From assembly GCF_019100565.1 (NCBI RefSeq), contig NZ_JAHRID010000004.1, forward strand, positions 248,001 through 312,000: a DNA stretch of 64,000 nucleotides. The letters are read 5' to 3'. Shown one piece after another: positions 8,910 through 19,318 of the stretch; position 1 is the first letter of the stretch, and each line of letters opens with the position of its first letter. The notes under the pieces are model-generated. The model was not told the DNA's origin. It made no database searches and was given only the letters and a program-made list of their open reading frames with translations. The position numbers and the translations under genes are program-made. This DNA is from Arsukibacterium indicum (lineage in GTDB: Bacteria > Pseudomonadota > Gammaproteobacteria > Enterobacterales > Alteromonadaceae).

Positions 8910-9978
8910 GCAGGGCCTCCGTGGCAATGTTAAGCTGGCTGTAAAAGCCCGTTGCGTTGTAGCTGAGGGTTAAACTGGCGGTCTGGCCAAAAAGCAGCTG
9001 CAGCCGCTCTGTCAGGTTAGTTAAATTGACAGGTCGCTGCGCGTCAGCCCAGCCAGCGTTGTGCTCAGCGCCTTGCTGAGCCAGGGTAATGTGTAAGTGC
9101 GTGGCAGACTGCTCCAGCCGGACCAGCAGGCAAAGCGCGCCTGCAGTTTCTGCAACACTGTACTGAATAGCATTTTCCGCCAGTGGCTGCAGCAACAGTG
9201 GCGGTATCAGTAACTCAGGTAACGGTTGTGGCAATTGCCAGCTTATCTGCAGCCTTTGCCCAAAGCGGACTTGCTGAATTGTCATATAGGCTGTTAGTGC
9301 GTCGAGTTCCTGCTGTAACGGAATAAATTCATCTTGTTGATTTTTCAGCGAGTGGCGCAGGTAAACACATAGATGCTGGATCAGCTGTTCGGCATCGTGG
9401 CCGTTGCGCTGCACTATCAGGGCGTTAAGTGCATTCAGGGTATTGAACATAAAGTGCGGGTTCAGCTGGTAACGCAGTACTTTTAATCTGGCCTGGCGCG
9501 CCTGTTTTGCCAGTTGTTGCTGCTTAACCAGCCCCGCGAAATGCAGCTGGTTAGTTTTCAACAGCATAAATACTGCCAGCCAGCCGGCTAACGGCAGTAA
9601 CACCAGGTTAAATGCCAGAAAATATTTCAGGTTGGAGCTTACGTCCTGCAGCATATCGGAAGCATAAGTTGTAATCAGATACTGGCGCAGCAGCACCATT
9701 AGCAGCCACCAGGGCAGCAGCACCAGCAGCAGCCGTTTTAACTGAACCAGCAACGGTCGTTGCTGTGCCAGTTCATGCTGGCCCAGGATGCCGGTAAGTA
9801 AAATATTCAGCAGGGTAACCAGCGAGTATATCCAAATATAAGGCCAGCTTGACTCATCCTGCAGCGGTACCAGCACGCTAAGATGGGTAAACTTAACCAG
9901 CAGATAACTTAACCAGTACAGCAGATGCCAGTACCAGAATCTCGCCATGCGCTGCTGTCCAGCGCTGGTTGCTGTCAT
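8893..9978 (-). CDS. LytS-type membrane histidine kinase, degenerate G-box
   Basis: Sensor kinase of the His_kinase (PF06580) class. The N-terminal half has about four hydrophobic segments. The phospho-acceptor motif is YQLNPHFMFNTLNALNAL near residue 174, followed by the N-box LLLQPLAENAIQYSV. The C-terminal ATP-lid region should read like DNGPG...G.GL.N...RL but here is AEHNAGWADAQRPVNLTNL, so the Gly-rich boxes are largely lost and ATP binding may be weak. The ATG at 9978 overlaps the stop of the upstream kinase as ATGA; an ATG at 9990 is an alternative. It overlaps the LytTR regulator downstream. It may act as a sensory partner of the neighbouring intact kinase. Confidence 0.88.
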   Translation of the reverse strand: MTATSAGQQRMARFWYWHLLYWLSYLLVKFTHLSVLVPLQDESSWPYIWIYSLVTLLNILLTGILGQHELAQQRPLLVQLKRLLLVLLPWWLLMVLLRQYLITTYASDMLQDVSSNLKYFLAFNLVLLPLAGWLAVFMLLKTNQLHFAGLVKQQQLAKQARQARLKVLRYQLNPHFMFNTLNALNALIVQRNGHDAEQLIQHLCVYLRHSLKNQQDEFIPLQQELDALTAYMTIQQVRFGQRLQISWQLPQPLPELLIPPLLLQPLAENAIQYSVAETAGALCLLVRLEQSATHLHITLAQQGAEHNAGWADAQRPVNLTNLTERLQLLFGQTASLTLSYNATGFYSQLNIATEALHEPAA

Positions 9979-11024
9979 GCCGTTTGCCATGGTAAGCAAA
10001 TATTGACGGCAAAGCCCTGAGGACTGGCACCAATTTCCAGCCGGGCTTTATCGCCAAAATGTTGTAACAGGCGGTTGCGAATATTATCCAGGCCAACACC
10101 GGCACCACCGCAATCAGCTTGTAACTGAGAGCCGGGGCCGTCATCACTGACACACAGTTGCAGGCTGTCCTGTTGTCGTTTACCGCCAATGGTAATGGTG
10201 GCACCTTGTTTGCGGGTGGCAACCGCGTATTTAATGGCATTTTCTACCAGAGGTTGTAGCAATAAGGCTGGGATCCGCTGCCGCTTTAACTGTTCATCAA
10301 TTTGCCAGTTAACTTTCAGTTTGTCACCGAAGCGGGTTTTCTGCAGCAGCAGGTAAGCATCGATAGCGGCCAGCTCGTCAGCCAGTTGTACCAGGCTGTC
10401 GGGTGATTTACTCAGCGAATAACGTAAAAATGTCGCCAGTTGCTCCGACATCGTTTCGGCATCATCGTAGCGTTCAGCTTCCAGTAAAGCGCAAACCGAA
10501 TTTAACGCATTAAAGGTAAAGTGTGGATTCAGCTGCTGGCTTAATGCCTGCAGTTCCAGCTGCTGAATTTTCTGGCTAAGCTCGGTGGTCTGGGCCAGCC
10601 GCTGCAGCTGCTGCTGATACAATAATACCGTCAGGAAGCAGGCTGTCCAGACAAAAAATGCCAGTACTGAGGTATCAAGATTGCCAATCAGCAGCCTTGC
10701 ATCGACAACTTCTTTGTCCCACAACAGCAGCCAGAAAGCATTCTCTGCCGGAATATAAACCAGCGCAACCAGAGCAACACCCAGAATTAACTGTAAGTTA
10801 CTAAATGCCTGGCGGGCAAGCTGTTGATGGCTCCAGATAACTAGTGCCGCTGTCAGCAGCATGGCTACCAGTTTACTGGCCAGCATCATCGGTAAATATG
10901 TCCAGTCATAGGGCTTTTCTGATATAACGGCAACCTGCCAGGACGCAAGCAGGCCCAGCACTAAAATGGTTAACCAGTAGTACAGATTAAAGCGTAATAA
11001 CGTTCCACGACAGACTAACGGCAT
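9975..11024 (-). CDS. LytS-type membrane histidine kinase, intact
   Basis: First gene of the three-gene LytS-LytS-LytTR set. The N-terminal ~130 residues contain about four hydrophobic segments. The linker is helical and Gln-rich. The H-box LNPHFTFNALNSVCALL lies near residue 161, the N-box LLLQPLVENAIKYAV follows, and the G-boxes DDGPGSQ and GAGVGLDNIRNRL are intact, unlike the kinase downstream. The ATG at 11024 has a GGGG stretch about 9 bases upstream; a GTG at 11036 is possible. It is preceded by 186 bases without a gene. The signal sensed is unknown. Confidence 0.9.
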   Translation of the reverse strand: MPLVCRGTLLRFNLYYWLTILVLGLLASWQVAVISEKPYDWTYLPMMLASKLVAMLLTAALVIWSHQQLARQAFSNLQLILGVALVALVYIPAENAFWLLLWDKEVVDARLLIGNLDTSVLAFFVWTACFLTVLLYQQQLQRLAQTTELSQKIQQLELQALSQQLNPHFTFNALNSVCALLEAERYDDAETMSEQLATFLRYSLSKSPDSLVQLADELAAIDAYLLLQKTRFGDKLKVNWQIDEQLKRQRIPALLLQPLVENAIKYAVATRKQGATITIGGKRQQDSLQLCVSDDGPGSQLQADCGGAGVGLDNIRNRLLQHFGDKARLEIGASPQGFAVNICLPWQTA

Positions 11025-11210
11025 ATCCGGCCCCACAGGCTTAATCAGTCATTAGTATAATTGCCACGGCTGATTTTGCTGCGCGCTGTGGATAAGCGGA
11101 TGAAAATCCGGGGTAAAACCAGAGAAAATCTTCATAAAACTGCCATGTTCAGCCGCCAGACATCAGATATGCTGTGTTATCGCTAATATTGTTGTTTATA
11201 AGAGGTTTAG

Positions 11211-12221
11211 TTGCAACTGCAGGATATGCTGCCGGAGCTTGAACAGCTGCAGCAATTAATTGCCAGTGCGCCACAGGCGCTGCGCTGTGAAATACTGGCA
11301 ACAGTGCCGCATATGACGGAGCAACTGCCGGTATATGCGCTGGCATTGGGTAACCCTGAACCGTCGCTACCGGCGGTAGTGCTGGTTGGTGGTGTCCACG
11401 GGTTGGAGCGGATAGGCACCCAGGTAGTGCTGGCCTACCTGCAAACCCTGTTGCAGCGCCTTCCATGGGACAAATGTTTACAACATACTCTTGAACACTG
11501 CTGTATTTATTTTGTGCCGCTGCTTAACCCTGCTGGCATGGCAAACGGCTGGCGGGCAAACGGTAACTGCGTTGATTTAATGCGCAATGCGCCGGTAGAG
11601 TGCCAGGAGGGTGCGGCCTGGCTGGTCGGCGGCCAGCGCTTCAGCCGGGCCATACCCTGGCACCGCGGCAGGCTGGATAAAATGGAAACGGAAAGCCAGG
11701 CGCTGGCAAATTTTATCACCCGCCAGTTGTTTGCCCGGCCGTTTTCATTGGTACTGGATTGTCATTCCGGCTTTGGCCGCACCGACCGGATCTGGTTTCC
11801 CTATGCAAAAAGTGCCCGCCAGCCCATATCGCATCTGGCTGAGATGTACCGTTTACGGCAGCTGTTTTTTCAGACTTATCCGCATCAGAACTATATTTTT
11901 GAACCGCAATCACAGCATTATTTATGTCATGGCGATTTATGGGATTATCTGTACGATCAGGCGCTGGCGCAACACACAACGATGTTGCCACTAACTCTTG
12001 AAATGGGCTCATGGAACTGGGTGCGGAAAAATCCGTTTCAGTTGCTCTCCAGTCTTGGCATGTTTCATCCGGTGAAACCGCATCGGGTAAAACGGGTGCT
12101 GCGCAGTCATCTGATCCTGATTAACTTTCTGATTAATGCTTCCTTGTCTTATCAGAACTGGTTACCGTTAACCAATCGACAGCAACTGGATAGTGCAGCG
12201 GTGAGGCTATGGTATCCGTAA
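11211..12221 (+). CDS. M14-family zinc carboxypeptidase-like protein
   Basis: Metallo-carboxypeptidase fold. The zinc ligands are visible as HGLE in GGVHGLERIG near residue 63 and as the His in LDCHSGFG near residue 184; the catalytic Glu is in LEMGSWNW near residue 263. No signal peptide is seen, so a cytoplasmic role in peptide or cell-wall fragment trimming is likely. The TTG at 11211 is chosen because AGAGG lies exactly five bases before it; the ATG at 11226 is an alternative. Its 3' end overlaps the next gene by 13 bases, so M14, hydrolase and pseudouridine synthase form a run. The substrate is not evident. Confidence 0.8.
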   Translation: MQLQDMLPELEQLQQLIASAPQALRCEILATVPHMTEQLPVYALALGNPEPSLPAVVLVGGVHGLERIGTQVVLAYLQTLLQRLPWDKCLQHTLEHCCIYFVPLLNPAGMANGWRANGNCVDLMRNAPVECQEGAAWLVGGQRFSRAIPWHRGRLDKMETESQALANFITRQLFARPFSLVLDCHSGFGRTDRIWFPYAKSARQPISHLAEMYRLRQLFFQTYPHQNYIFEPQSQHYLCHGDLWDYLYDQALAQHTTMLPLTLEMGSWNWVRKNPFQLLSSLGMFHPVKPHRVKRVLRSHLILINFLINASLSYQNWLPLTNRQQLDSAAVRLWYP

Positions 12222-12976
12222 CCAACGATAACACGCCGGTATTGCTGCTGCGTGGTTTAACCCGCGAGCAGCGCCATTGGGGCCGGTTCAGCTCAATGCT
12301 GGCTGACAAGCTGGCTAACCCGGTGCTGGGTTTTGACTTTGCCGGCAGCGGCGAGCTGTACCAGCTACGTTCGCCGACGACTGTTACGGAATTGCGGCAG
12401 TCAGTTCGCAGCCAGTTGCAGAACCACTCTACGTTTACCGGTAAAGTGCATCTGGTGGCGTTGTCATTAGGTGGCATGCTGGCGGCAGACTGGGCGCTGG
12501 CTTTTCCGGCAGAAGTGGCCTCAATCACCCTGATTAACAGCAGTGCCAGGCCGCTGGCGCCGTTTTATCAGCGGTTGCGCTGGCAGAATTACCCGGCGCT
12601 GGCCGGCTTGTTTTTGCTATCAGCCAATAAGCGCGAGCAGCGTATTTTAGCGCTGACCACCGCCCGTGCGTATCAGGACCTGCAGATCGTCAGCCAGTGG
12701 CAGGCCTGGCAGCAGCAACGACCAGTGTCAGCTGGCAACGCGCTGCGTCAGTTACTGGCTGCCAGCCGGTTCAGCCTGAAGGCTAAGCCAGCCTGTCCGG
12801 CGCTGATTATCAGTAGTCAGGCCGATAAACTGGTTAACCCGCAATGCTCAGTGGCGCTGGCAGATTATCTTCAAGCCGCTCATCAGCAGCATAGCTGGGC
12901 CGGTCATGATATTGCGCTGGATGATCCGCTCTGGCTGGCCAGGCAAATAGCCCAATTTATCCGGCAGCTGTGTTAA
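12209..12976 (+). CDS. Alpha/beta hydrolase
   Basis: 255-residue alpha/beta-fold hydrolase. The nucleophile elbow is ALSLGGM near residue 89, with the oxyanion region LLLRGLTREQRHW at the N-terminus. The acid is probably the Asp of SSQADKLV near residue 206, and the base is the His of WAGHDIAL near 231. There is no signal peptide. The start codon lies inside the preceding peptidase gene, and the pseudouridine synthase starts 30 bases after the stop. The family covers esterases, lipases and other activities, so no substrate is claimed. Confidence 0.85.
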   Translation: MVSVTNDNTPVLLLRGLTREQRHWGRFSSMLADKLANPVLGFDFAGSGELYQLRSPTTVTELRQSVRSQLQNHSTFTGKVHLVALSLGGMLAADWALAFPAEVASITLINSSARPLAPFYQRLRWQNYPALAGLFLLSANKREQRILALTTARAYQDLQIVSQWQAWQQQRPVSAGNALRQLLAASRFSLKAKPACPALIISSQADKLVNPQCSVALADYLQAAHQQHSWAGHDIALDDPLWLARQIAQFIRQLC

Positions 12977-13005
12977 TCTAGCGCTTATTTTTGCCGGAAC
13001 ACGTT

Positions 13006-13908
13006 ATGTCGATAGCCCGTCAGGCCTCTGAAATTACTTTGCCAGCGATTAATGGGGGCTGGGATAGCGTGCTGCAGTTTTTGTGCAGCCAGTTTCCGTT
13101 TATCAGTGAAGCGGTATGGCGCGAGCGGATGGCATCAGGCAAAGTGCACTGGTTTAATGGCGATACGGTAACGCCGGCCACCCCTTTCTCGCCAAGTAAA
13201 AGACTATGCTATTACCGCGAAGTTGCTGCAGAGCCGGTGATTCCGCTGGTCCATCATATTATCTTTCAGAACGAACATATTATTGTTGCCGACAAACCGC
13301 ACTTTTTACCGGTAACCCCGGGTGGCGACTACGTTAACGAGTGCCTGCTGGCCCGCTTACAGCGCGAAACCGGTATTACTGATATGGTGCCGGTGCACCG
13401 GCTGGACAGGGATACCGCCGGATTGGTGTTGTTTTCAGTAAACCCGGATAGCCGGCCGGCGTACTATCAGTTGTTTAGTCAGGGGGCTATTCAGAAGCAG
13501 TATCAGGCCGTGGCAAGATTAACAGCTGATGCGCAAAAAGCGGCGTTGCCGCAGCACTGGCATATTGCAAACCGGATTGAAAAAAGTCAGCCGCGCTTTA
13601 TCAATGCCATTGTAGCGGGCGAGGTTAATGCGGTATCTGATATTACCCTGGTGGCTAAAGCCGGCGGGCTGGGTATGTTTGAATTAACGCCGCATAGTGG
13701 TAAAACACATCAGTTACGTTTACATATGCTGAGTTTGGGCATGCCTATTTTATATGACAATTACTACCCGCAGTTGCTGCCAAAGCAGCCGCCTCAGTTT
13801 GCGACGCCACTGCAGCTGTTGGCAAAACAGCTAAGTTTTACCGATCCGATCAATCAGCAATTAACCCGGTTTAATAGTAAGCAGTTACTAACTGCCTGGC
13901 CTGCCTAG
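13006..13908 (+). CDS. RluA-family pseudouridine synthase
   Basis: Isomerises uridine to pseudouridine in rRNA or tRNA. The catalytic motif is VPVHRLDRDTAGLVLF near residue 130, with the conserved Asp in RLDRDT. The later motifs KQYQAV and LTPHSGKTHQLRLHM are those of RluA-type enzymes. The N-terminal ~90 residues are S4-like but weak. The ATG at 13006 follows GGA by about seven bases; the in-frame TTG at 12991 is less likely. It is the third gene of the plus-strand run after the hydrolase and faces YaiI 8 bases downstream. Which uridine it modifies cannot be read from sequence. Confidence 0.9.
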   Translation: MSIARQASEITLPAINGGWDSVLQFLCSQFPFISEAVWRERMASGKVHWFNGDTVTPATPFSPSKRLCYYREVAAEPVIPLVHHIIFQNEHIIVADKPHFLPVTPGGDYVNECLLARLQRETGITDMVPVHRLDRDTAGLVLFSVNPDSRPAYYQLFSQGAIQKQYQAVARLTADAQKAALPQHWHIANRIEKSQPRFINAIVAGEVNAVSDITLVAKAGGLGMFELTPHSGKTHQLRLHMLSLGMPILYDNYYPQLLPKQPPQFATPLQLLAKQLSFTDPINQQLTRFNSKQLLTAWPA

Positions 13909-13916
13909 CTCTGGCG

Positions 13917-14372
13917 TTAACCAGCTTGCTGGTGCTGTTGCAGTAGTTTATCCAGTTGATTAGCAAAAGCCTGGCGGTCGCTCTGGCTAAGTGGTGGTGG
14001 CCCGCCGGTATGTACGCCGCTGCCGCGCAAGGTATCCATAAAATCACGCATGGTCAGTTTTTGTTTAATGGTGTCGGTGCTGTACAGCTCGCCCCGCGGG
14101 TTAAGGGCATGGCCACCTTTTGCTAAGACATCAGCAGCCAGCGGAATGTCGGCAGTAACAACCAAATCGCCTGGCTGGCAGCGCCGGACTATTTCATTAT
14201 CAGCTTCATCGAAGCCATGCGCCACCTGCAGGCTGCTGAGAAAAGGCGAAGGTGGCACCCGGATCATTTGATTGGCAACCAGTACCGTGTTGATTTGCCG
14301 CTTTACGGCAGCCCGGAATAGAATTTCTTTAATCACTACCGGACAGGCATCGGCATCAACCCATATTTTCAT
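13917..14372 (-). CDS. yaiI: UPF0178 (YaiI/DUF188) family protein
   Basis: 151-residue protein of the YaiI family, which has a PIN-like/NYN-type fold. The N-terminal [18 protein letters not shown] is diagnostic. Later conserved blocks are [25 protein letters not shown] and the [14 protein letters not shown] loop. The acidic residues in the first motif and in TADIPLA suggest a metal site, but no reaction is established for the family. It is convergent with the pseudouridine synthase, 8 bases apart. 34 bases separate its start from the 3' end of the large kinase gene. Confidence 0.93.
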   Translation of the reverse strand: MKIWVDADACPVVIKEILFRAAVKRQINTVLVANQMIRVPPSPFLSSLQVAHGFDEADNEIVRRCQPGDLVVTADIPLAADVLAKGGHALNPRGELYSTDTIKQKLTMRDFMDTLRGSGVHTGGPPPLSQSDRQAFANQLDKLLQQHQQAG

Positions 14373-14406
14373 TGCAAGCTCACTTAAACATTCAGAATGT
14401 GCGGCA

Positions 14407-17400
14407 TTAGGGGTTTTTATCCGCTATCAGCGGCAGAATCAACCTGAACTCTGTGCCTTTGCCGATAACAGTCTCCATTTCGATACTGCCTTGCAGCACC
14501 TGAGTGACCAGATTGTAGCACAGGTGCAAGCCCAGACCCTTACTGTGACTTGCCCGGCGGGTGGTAACAAATGGATTAAATACAATATCCTGAATGCTTT
14601 CATCAATGCCTTTGCCATTATCACAAACCTTAAGTAACAACTGCTGGTCTTTGGTCTGCACCTCCAGTCTGATCTCGCCGCTGGCATCCGGTTCAAAAGC
14701 ATGTAACAGCGCATTTTCCAGTAAATGGGTTAATACCGTTGCCAGAGCGCTTGCCCGCAATTTCAGCGTCAGGTGATCAGGACATTGTAGTACTATGCCA
14801 ATAGCGGCGCTTGTCGGATTAAGCCGCGTAACCAGATGTTGTAACCAGGGTTTAAGTTTTACTTTAACCGTATCTGTCACCGTTTCATTTACTGCCAGTT
14901 GCTTAAACTGAGTGACCAGATCGGCAGCCCGTTGCAGGTTGTAGTTAATCAGCTGCAAATGTTGTTCGCTGTCGCTGACAAACTGACTAAATGCTTTGCT
15001 GCTGAGTGTTTTCTCGTCAAAGTGTTGTTTTAATTCTGCCAGCTTACCGGCAAGGGCGCTGCTGGCGGTAATGCTGACACCCACTGGTGTATTGATTTCA
15101 TGCGCTACCCCGGCCACAGTCTGGCCGAGTGCTGCCATTTTTTCATTTTCCAGTAAGCTTTGCTGCGCCAGTTTCAGTTGCTGGCTGCGCTCTTCAACCT
15201 GACGAGCCAATTCCCGTGCCTGTAGTTGTGCTACCCGGGTTCGTACTTTTACCAGTAAATAAATCGCCAGGATCAGACTCAGCATTAACAGCAGGGCAAA
15301 CCACCATTGCTGCCAGAATGCCGGCAGTACTGTTAATTGCAGCCTGGTCTGGTGTTCGCTCCACTGGCCGGTACGATTGGTGGCCTGAATGCGCAGACTG
15401 TATTGACCCGGCCATAAGTTGGTATAACTGGCAATTCGCTGGCCGGCATCAGAGTACTGCCATTCTTCGTCAAACCCTTCGAGCTGATAGCGATATTGTA
15501 TTTGCTGTGGTGCCGACAAATCCATGGCACTGAATTCAACATTAAAGCTGCGTTCGTCTGCCTGTAAGGTTAATGCCTGCTGATCAGGTGCTATTTGCCG
15601 GCTGCGGCCTTTTACTTTCAGCTCAGACAGCAAAACCGGCGGCTGATACTGCCATGTTTCGAATTGTTCAGGATTAATCACCAGCAGTCCACTGCTGCCA
15701 CCAAATAACAACAAACCGTCGCGGGTTTTGTGGTAAGCCCGGTACCAGGGAGAACCTATATCAATGCCATCTGCCGGGGTTAGCGGGTAAAGCAGGCCAC
15801 TGACCGGATTATAGTGAAATTTAGCAGTCCAGATATTGCCCTGATGATCTTCCAGCAAATTGGCACCAAAATCCTCATTTAAAATGTAATTTGCAAAGGT
15901 TACTTTACGAAATGCAGCGTCTTGGTCAGCAGGGCCTGGTTGCAGATATTGCTGATAATTAAACTGATATAAGCCGGAGGGGGTATCAAGCCATAAGCGG
16001 TTCTGGCTGTCGTGTAACAACCCCAGAATGCTGGTTATCTGTTCTGTCTGTATGGCGTTACCGGTCGGGGTAGCCCCGGCAGCAGGGGGAATGAGGTAGA
16101 GGCCACTGGCCCCGGTTCCAAGCCAGATATTGCCCTGCTGGTCCTCCACTATCGCGTTAATGTAATCCTGCAACGGTTCACCGTTATCCTGTCTGATCCT
16201 GACAAAGCGCTGCTGCTCTGGCAGCCACAGGGCGACACCGGTACTACTGCCCAGCCATAACCGTTGCTGGCTGTCAGTAAATAAGGTCCGGACATTGGTG
16301 CGCCAGATCCCATGCTCAGGCCCCAGCAAACTAAACTCACCATTTTGCGGTTGAAACCGGTACACCTGGCCCGGATTAACTCCTACCCAGATAGTGCCAT
16401 CCGCCTGCTCGGCCATGGCCGTGATCCAACCATGTTGTAACCTGCCCGGAACATCCTGTGCTGGCTGATGACGGGCAACAATACCGTCGACCGGATCAAT
16501 GACTTCTATGCCGTTGCCACGATTGCCGAGCCAGAGTTGGCCATTGGCTAATTCAAGAATACTGCTTATATTACCGCTGCTGATACTGTGATTATCTGCC
16601 AGACTGGGTCGCAGGGTGCTGACGCCATCCTGACCATCGAATCGTTGTAAACCGCCGCCATAGCCGCCTAACCATATTTTACCGGCATGGTCTTTTAACA
16701 GGGTGCGAACATCCTGATGAGCAAGACTGAACGGATTGGACATATCGTGCTGATAACGACCAAGCACGCGTCTGTCATCAACCGCCAGCCTGCTGATACC
16801 GGCAAAACCTGCCAGCCATACTTCATCATCGCTAATTTGTAAAATATCATAGACCGGGCCCGCTACCTGGCTGCTGGTTAAATTCTGTGATAATGCCGTC
16901 AGGCTTCGGTTTGGATTTATCACAAAGGCGCCGGCTCTATCGGTTCCCAGCCAGATCTGGTTGGCTACCCTGGCCAGGGTCAGCACCTGACCAAGCTCTG
17001 CAGCCGGGGCTTTGATTTGCTGCACGCTGGCACTGCCGGGGGTAAGCAGAAATAAGCCACTGCGGCTGCCAATCCACAAGTTGCCCTGTTGATCAGAGAG
17101 CAGGGCTCTGACATCCAAAAGTTCTGCCTGGGGCGGTACAAATTGCAAAACCTGACCATCCCGACCCAGCAACGCTAACCCCTGATTACCCGCCAGCCAG
17201 ATATTGCCATTACTGTCTTCTGCAATCGCCTGCACCTGATAGCCAAAGTCGTTTGAGATACCGGGGGCCGTTATTTTCGGCTGATAAAAGCTGTCGCTGG
17301 CGCTTTCATAGCGCTGAATTCCGCCAGGGGCAGTTGCCAGCCATAAGGTACCGTCAGTTGCCTGAAATAAATCCCGGACAAAATTGCCTGCTATCGAACC

Positions 17401-17778
17401 GGTTGTCTGGTTGCTGCCTGGTTGCTGAGCCCCGGCTTGCAAATATCGCCGGTATCGATAACCGTCATAGCGGATTAATCCGCCCGCGCTGCCAATCCAT
17501 AAACGGCCATACCTGTCCTGTGCCAGTTTGGTGACGATGTTGTCGGGAATATGCTGGCGGTCAGCTACGCTGACAAAAAACTCACTTGCTGGTGGGAAAT
17601 AAGGTGCGGCGATGTCGGAAGCCGCATCTGCGAAGCCAGGGGTTGCGGTCAGTAGCAAGACTGTTGCACTGGATACCAGCATCAGAACATACTTTGTCAG
17701 AAAACGATGCGCCAAGGCGTACTGCTCACGGTAATCACGAAGTAGGTTAAATTTACGTCTGTTTTTATTAAAAATCAA
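14407..17778 (-). CDS. Beta-propeller (Reg_prop) sensor histidine kinase, no output domain
   Basis: Very large sensor of about 1123 residues. A hydrophobic signal segment near residues 30-50 leads to a periplasmic domain of repeated Reg_prop blades, each with a G.LW.G or GNIWLG pattern, covering ~60-730. A Y_Y_Y domain follows ([14 protein letters not shown]), then a TM helix near 830-850. The cytoplasmic part has an HisKA-like H-box ([13 protein letters not shown] near 893), an N-box [11 protein letters not shown] and G-boxes NGKGID and [11 protein letters not shown]. It ends there, with no receiver or AraC domain, unlike hybrid HTCS sensors of polysaccharide users. The TTG at 17778 overlaps the stop of the upstream gene (TTGA) but has no RBS; the ATG at 17682 is a serious alternative. 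No response regulator lies beside it. Confidence 0.87.
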   Translation of the reverse strand: MIFNKNRRKFNLLRDYREQYALAHRFLTKYVLMLVSSATVLLLTATPGFADAASDIAAPYFPPASEFFVSVADRQHIPDNIVTKLAQDRYGRLWIGSAGGLIRYDGYRYRRYLQAGAQQPGSNQTTGSIAGNFVRDLFQATDGTLWLATAPGGIQRYESASDSFYQPKITAPGISNDFGYQVQAIAEDSNGNIWLAGNQGLALLGRDGQVLQFVPPQAELLDVRALLSDQQGNLWIGSRSGLFLLTPGSASVQQIKAPAAELGQVLTLARVANQIWLGTDRAGAFVINPNRSLTALSQNLTSSQVAGPVYDILQISDDEVWLAGFAGISRLAVDDRRVLGRYQHDMSNPFSLAHQDVRTLLKDHAGKIWLGGYGGGLQRFDGQDGVSTLRPSLADNHSISSGNISSILELANGQLWLGNRGNGIEVIDPVDGIVARHQPAQDVPGRLQHGWITAMAEQADGTIWVGVNPGQVYRFQPQNGEFSLLGPEHGIWRTNVRTLFTDSQQRLWLGSSTGVALWLPEQQRFVRIRQDNGEPLQDYINAIVEDQQGNIWLGTGASGLYLIPPAAGATPTGNAIQTEQITSILGLLHDSQNRLWLDTPSGLYQFNYQQYLQPGPADQDAAFRKVTFANYILNEDFGANLLEDHQGNIWTAKFHYNPVSGLLYPLTPADGIDIGSPWYRAYHKTRDGLLLFGGSSGLLVINPEQFETWQYQPPVLLSELKVKGRSRQIAPDQQALTLQADERSFNVEFSAMDLSAPQQIQYRYQLEGFDEEWQYSDAGQRIASYTNLWPGQYSLRIQATNRTGQWSEHQTRLQLTVLPAFWQQWWFALLLMLSLILAIYLLVKVRTRVAQLQARELARQVEERSQQLKLAQQSLLENEKMAALGQTVAGVAHEINTPVGVSITASSALAGKLAELKQHFDEKTLSSKAFSQFVSDSEQHLQLINYNLQRAADLVTQFKQLAVNETVTDTVKVKLKPWLQHLVTRLNPTSAAIGIVLQCPDHLTLKLRASALATVLTHLLENALLHAFEPDASGEIRLEVQTKDQQLLLKVCDNGKGIDESIQDIVFNPFVTTRRASHSKGLGLHLCYNLVTQVLQGSIEMETVIGKGTEFRLILPLIADKNP

Positions 17779-19289
17779 TTAATTAACTGTAGTTTTAATT
17801 GGTTTATCAAATCAGTTGCCACCAGCCACGGCCGCGGTTGTTGCCGGGCAAGATGGGCTGCAGCATGCAGATGTAACCAGGCGGCGAGTTGACAGGCTTC
17901 CCGGCCACTCAAACCCTGGGCCAGTAATGCTGCAATGACACCACTGAGTACATCTCCCATACCACCGCTGGCCAGCGCCGGATGCGCCGCTGCCAGTAAG
18001 GTTGTGTTACCGTGCTGATCACATATCAGGGTGCCAGCCCCTTTAAGTAGCACAACACCACCAAACCGCTGCTGTAACTGGCTGACGGCGGCCAACCGGT
18101 CCCGCTGGATAGCTTTGCTGCTGCAGTTAAGTAAACGCGCCGCTTCACCCGGGTGGGGCGTCAGCACCCAGTTTTGCCGTTTTAAGCTCTGCTGTTGTGC
18201 TGCTGGCAGGCTGGCCAGAAAGTTCAGGGCATCGGCATCCATTAACAATGGCTTGTCGGTTGCCAGCGCCTGAGCCATCAGAGCCTGGCCCCAGCTTTTC
18301 GTACCAAGCCCAGGGCCAATGGCTATCACCGATGCGGCCTCAAGTAACTGAGCGCAATCGTGGCTGCGGCTCATGACTTCCGGCTGACGGCTCAACATTG
18401 CACTGATGTGCTCAGGTCGGCTGTACAAACTTACTTTACCTGCGCCACAGTTTACTGCAGTCTGGGCGGTCATAATGGCTGCTCCGCCAAAGCCATGGTC
18501 GCCGCCAATCACTAGTACGTGGCCAAAATGGCCTTTATGACTGTTAGCACGCCGTGAGGGCAGTAATGTGTTTAGTTCTGAGCTGCTGATGCTGCGACAG
18601 GCCGGGTTAACTTCATTCAGCTCGCTGGCCAATTGCAGCAGGCTTAGCCATAACTGACCGCAATGATCCAGGCCATCCTGCATTAGTAAACCTGCTTTAA
18701 GGCCAATAAAACTGACAGTGGCCGTCGCTTTTACCGCTGTGGGCATCGCCTCGCCGCTATCTGCGTTGATGCCGCTTGGAATATCGACCGCCAGTACCGG
18801 CAGCTTACTGTCATTTATCGACCGGATCAGCTGATAAGTTGCTGTATCCAGCGGCCGGTTCAGGCCAATGCCAAACAGCGCGTCAACCAGAAGTTCTGCT
18901 TCTGCGAACTGCGTCACCAGCGAAACACCAGCGGTTTCCGCCGCTTTAGCTGCCTGCTGCGCCGTGTTACTGAGCTTACTATGATCGCCATGCTGGCAAA
19001 GTCGCACGTCATAACCTTTGGCCCGGGCCAGTGCGGCCAGCAGATAGCCATCGCCGCCATTATTGCCAGCGCCGGCATACACCAGAATATTTCGCGGCGC
19101 CGGCCAGCGCTGTTGCATTAGTTCCAGCAATGCTGCAGCGGCCCGCTGCATTAAAATAAAGCCACCGTCGCTGCCAAGTTGGGTTATTGCCCGCTGCTCC
19201 AGTTGGCGAATACTGTCAGCCCGGAACAATGGCTGCTTTTGGCTGGGGTCGACAGGATATATTTCGGCTGTTGTGGTATTGGCTGGCAT
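17775..19289 (-). CDS. nnr: Bifunctional NAD(P)HX epimerase / ADP-dependent dehydratase
   Basis: Repairs hydrated NAD(P)H. The N-terminal half (~20-230) is the YjeF_N epimerase with the YAGAGNNGGDGYLLAALA nucleotide loop and AVDIPSGINADSG. The C-terminal half (~240-500) is the ribokinase-like dehydratase with HFGHVLVIGGDHGFGGA, LTPHPGEAARLL and the ATP/ADP motif SGGMGDVLSGV. The length of 504 matches the family (~500). The ATG at 19289 is 29 bases after the AceK stop on the same strand, and the sensor kinase follows with overlapping codons. In many gammaproteobacteria the gene sits beside tsaE; it does not here. Confidence 0.95.
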   Translation of the reverse strand: MPANTTTAEIYPVDPSQKQPLFRADSIRQLEQRAITQLGSDGGFILMQRAAAALLELMQQRWPAPRNILVYAGAGNNGGDGYLLAALARAKGYDVRLCQHGDHSKLSNTAQQAAKAAETAGVSLVTQFAEAELLVDALFGIGLNRPLDTATYQLIRSINDSKLPVLAVDIPSGINADSGEAMPTAVKATATVSFIGLKAGLLMQDGLDHCGQLWLSLLQLASELNEVNPACRSISSSELNTLLPSRRANSHKGHFGHVLVIGGDHGFGGAAIMTAQTAVNCGAGKVSLYSRPEHISAMLSRQPEVMSRSHDCAQLLEAASVIAIGPGLGTKSWGQALMAQALATDKPLLMDADALNFLASLPAAQQQSLKRQNWVLTPHPGEAARLLNCSSKAIQRDRLAAVSQLQQRFGGVVLLKGAGTLICDQHGNTTLLAAAHPALASGGMGDVLSGVIAALLAQGLSGREACQLAAWLHLHAAAHLARQQPRPWLVATDLINQLKLQLIN

Positions 19290-19318
19290 TGGCTACTCAG
19301 TATTGTGGCTAAGTCAGG

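Noticed and set aside
14407..14637. Plus-strand frames over the 3' end of the large kinase.
   Set aside because: They are shadows of the kinase ATPase domain, which has clear motifs on the minus strand.
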